Position numbers and translations under genes: made by a program. A stretch of 64,000 nt of DNA from Hoplostethus atlanticus (Eukaryota; Chordata; Actinopteri; Trachichthyiformes; Trachichthyidae), in assembly GCA_034670405.1 (NCBI GenBank), contig JAXDDX010000051.1:773501-837500 (forward strand), read 5' to 3'. The notes beneath the pieces were generated by a model. That model made no database searches and was not told the DNA's origin. It saw only the letters and a list, made by a program, of their open reading frames with translations. Below, in pieces: positions 61,675 through 64,000 of this stretch. Each line of letters opens with the position of its first letter. Position 1 is the stretch's first letter.

Positions 61675-63691
61675 TGAAGGGCAGGGGGGAGGAGACCCAG
61701 GGAAGCTGTAATGGTTGGCACTACTATGGTGACAGTGGGAGTTAGAACATGGTGCCCATAGTGAGGCCAATCTGCTTTGTCCACTCTATAATGCCACAAA
61801 TTGGGTGCACCATAATATCATAATATCTCCTATCGCCAAGTCTTGCTGCCTGAGAAGTAGAGAGGTATTCATAGTAGTAGTAGCGTGGATCTAGTTTAGT
61901 AGTAATAATAAGTTATAGTGTAGTACATTACAAACAAATACTAATTAAAGTCACACACACACAGTGTGGCCCTACAAGTAATTTAAAGTCAGCCCCAGCC
62001 ACGGCTGCAGCAGACAGCGGAGGATCTTTCTCCCTCCCTTGCCACAGTGAATCAGCAGCAGCTTCAGCAGAGCTGTGCATCTCCGAGGTTGGTCCACTGC
62101 ACAGCTCCATTTGTAGCGTCAACTGTCTGAACGCACAGCTTGTTAGCGGCTCCAGGCCAGCGAGTTCGCTGTGGTGCAATGGAGAGGCAGGCAGGGAAGC
62201 AGCAGGCCCACCGGCACCACTGGTGCAGTCTTAATGGTCATCATACCAGACAGGTTGAACGCCAGAGAGAGAGAGGGGGAGAGAGAGAAGATGGTAACAG
62301 TGAGATTCATCTTTGATAATATATTAAAAAACATCATAAAACTGCTGTGTGTATAAAAAGAAACTGAAATGAAGGTGGAATGGGAAATACATGCTGGAGG
62401 ACGTCTCAGAAGTCTTTGGAATAGTGAGGGCAGATAAAGAGGACCTCATAGATAGGGTTCTGCAAAGTTACTTAAGATACTTAAGATAGGGCATGACACT
62501 GGGGTATGTGAAATAAAGGATTTAAAAGGCATGTGGGATTATGGGTTTAAAGAAGAGCAATTTCAACCTTTATGGGAACAAGTGGTTGAAATAACATACA
62601 TTTATTTATGTGCCCCATAGCCGAGGTCAACGATGTCGGTGGTGTGCTGTCCCATATTTGTTAGCATATTACTTTTTTTGTATCATTACCTGCAGATCAT
62701 TATTCAATAGCTCTAAAATATAGAGGATCCGATGCGAGTTATCATCAAAATCAAAAACATATTGGAGAGCCAGGCTCAGGATGTTTGAAAGAGAGAGATA
62801 AAAATAGTGTATGTTGTCTGCACACAATGCACAAGTCAGATGCTATCATGTTGTTTACAGACTGGAGGCTGGATCAAATCCAACTCCGGTAGGAACTGAA
62901 CAAGAACTGTAGTTGGTAATACCCACACGTGCCCGTGGAGACACAACTGTGTTTGTAATGTTGTAATTACCGGAAAGTTACTCAGCCATGCTAAAGTCTA
63001 AACAGCTCAGTAGGAGAGGGCACCGGTGTTTGTTTTCCAAGGATGAGAGAGAGAGAGTAAAACAGTAGAACAAACGGCATCTGTTAACTGTATGACCCAC
63101 TTAGAGCCCGGCTCCAAATGTAAGGGTCTCCTCTCCGTACTCTCACTTCAAAAGATGCCCTCTCATTACTCCCATTCACAACCCAGCCTACAAGACACTG
63201 ACTCTCTTCTTCAACTCTTGTTCTCGTGTTGAGCCGCAACCACACAACCATATGGAACAAAACACTGCACAAAGGGTTGCAATTCTGTGGGGTTTTGAAC
63301 ATCTGTGCCACACTTTGAGCTCCTGTTTGAGCACGCTTCATTGTTTAAGAAAGCTTTGCCGTTCAGCAGCAACCAGGCAAGCAGCCACACGTGACCACGA
63401 TGGGCTAGAATTGTATGTAGAGCAAGGACACTGAATAAATAGCACAATAATTTGTAATATCAACCAATTAGCATGGAAATGGAATCAGGACAATAGGTGC
63501 CCCCACGGTGCCAAGTGAAAAACTGAAAAACGACACACCTGAAAATGCTGGCGGCATCCAGGTGAGGCGAACAACCACATGAAACACAAACAAATTAAGT
63601 CCTATTTACAGACGGCTGGAGTGGGTGACACGTCTGGGATGTTGGCATGTTATTTTATTGTTGTGGAGTCAAGAGAAAAAGCGATAAAGAG

Positions 63692-63693
<2 letters not shown>

Positions 63694-63739
<46 letters not shown>
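63694..63739 (+). repeat. (GA)23 microsatellite
   Basis: Uninterrupted GA run. Confidence 0.97.
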
Positions 63740-63741
<2 letters not shown>

Positions 63742-63964
63742 TAAAATGGAACAACTCCCTGGGGCACGCACAAGAATTCATATTTGCAGGGAACAACAGA
63801 AATCTAAAAGGAACTGTTGAAGAAATATAACAGCCATTAGCTGTGTAGAAAGTGGCTGCTAACAATGAGGGAACCATTTTCCGTCAGTGTGTTACCGTCC
63901 CTGAATGGCGAATGGAATGAGCCCTATGGAGGAAAATAGTCCAGCCACAGTCCAGGAAGATGGG

Positions 63965-63965
<1 letters not shown>

Positions 63966-64000
<35 letters not shown>
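63966..64000 (+). repeat. (TG)n microsatellite cut by the window end
   Basis: TG repeat continuing to the last base, so its full length is unknown. Confidence 0.95.

Larger units (their letters stand above)
58364..64000. other. No gene seen; possible conserved islands
   Basis: 60390-61190 is more GC-balanced and free of repeats, a possible regulatory island. Pyrimidine-rich stretches (61430-61540) and TG/GA microsatellites follow. No exon recognised. Confidence 0.4.

Overview
The window looks like a piece of a ray-finned (teleost) fish chromosome. The evidence is the mix of fish-type repeats: an L2-clade LINE ending in the common teleost tail (AAGTCGCTTTGGAT followed by TGTAA units), several short hAT-like non-autonomous elements with 8-bp target-site duplications, Tc1-like transposon remnants, tRNA-derived SINE fragments, a Penelope-like terminal fragment, and very many (TG)n, (GA)n and (GATA)n microsatellites. 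Host coding density is extremely low.

The only host protein-coding sequence I can support is the first coding exon of a SorCS-type VPS10-domain receptor (sorcs1 or sorcs3 subgroup) on the minus strand, about 35977-36673. It encodes a signal peptide, a propeptide with a furin-type site and the beginning of the VPS10 domain, and ends at a perfect GTAAGT donor. The signal-peptide/propeptide part and the VPS10 part are in different reading frames, so as written the exon has a one-base frame disagreement. Just upstream (higher coordinates) lie a GC-rich 5' region and a roughly 470-bp polypurine GA tract. Everything from 1 to about 35976 is then most simply the start of a very long intron 1. Everything from about 37.4 kb to 64 kb is upstream flank.

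Intron-side layout: hAT-like elements at 2758-3014, 3735-4228, 11822-12247 and 34463-34900; an internally deleted Tc1 element at 8244-9217; and a nearly full-length L2-type LINE at 18437-22477, antisense to the host gene. The LINE has two nearly identical 5' monomers, an endonuclease/reverse transcriptase ORF with all key motifs, and a single extra C that shifts the last ~80 codons.

Upstream-flank layout: SINE fragments (38.4-39.1 kb, 42.8-43.1 kb, 56.6 kb). There is a compound repeat block at 46931-48540, made of a 20-bp minisatellite, a dispersed 290-bp repeat with an inverted partner at 58088-58363, an 800-bp trinucleotide array, and a Penelope-like end carrying a hammerhead-ribozyme-like fold. 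Further on are a Tc1 remnant (52067-52655), a 164-bp tandem duplication whose copies differ mostly by one-base indels, and a 289-bp TIR element with a TGTA duplication (54830-55118). The rest is unannotated AT-rich noncoding sequence. I found no rRNA, tRNA gene, CRISPR array or bacterial-type operon.

No wholly new system is evident. The items most worth a second look are the frame-split SorCS exon, the hammerhead-like motif, the compound satellite block and the tandem-monomer promoter of the LINE.
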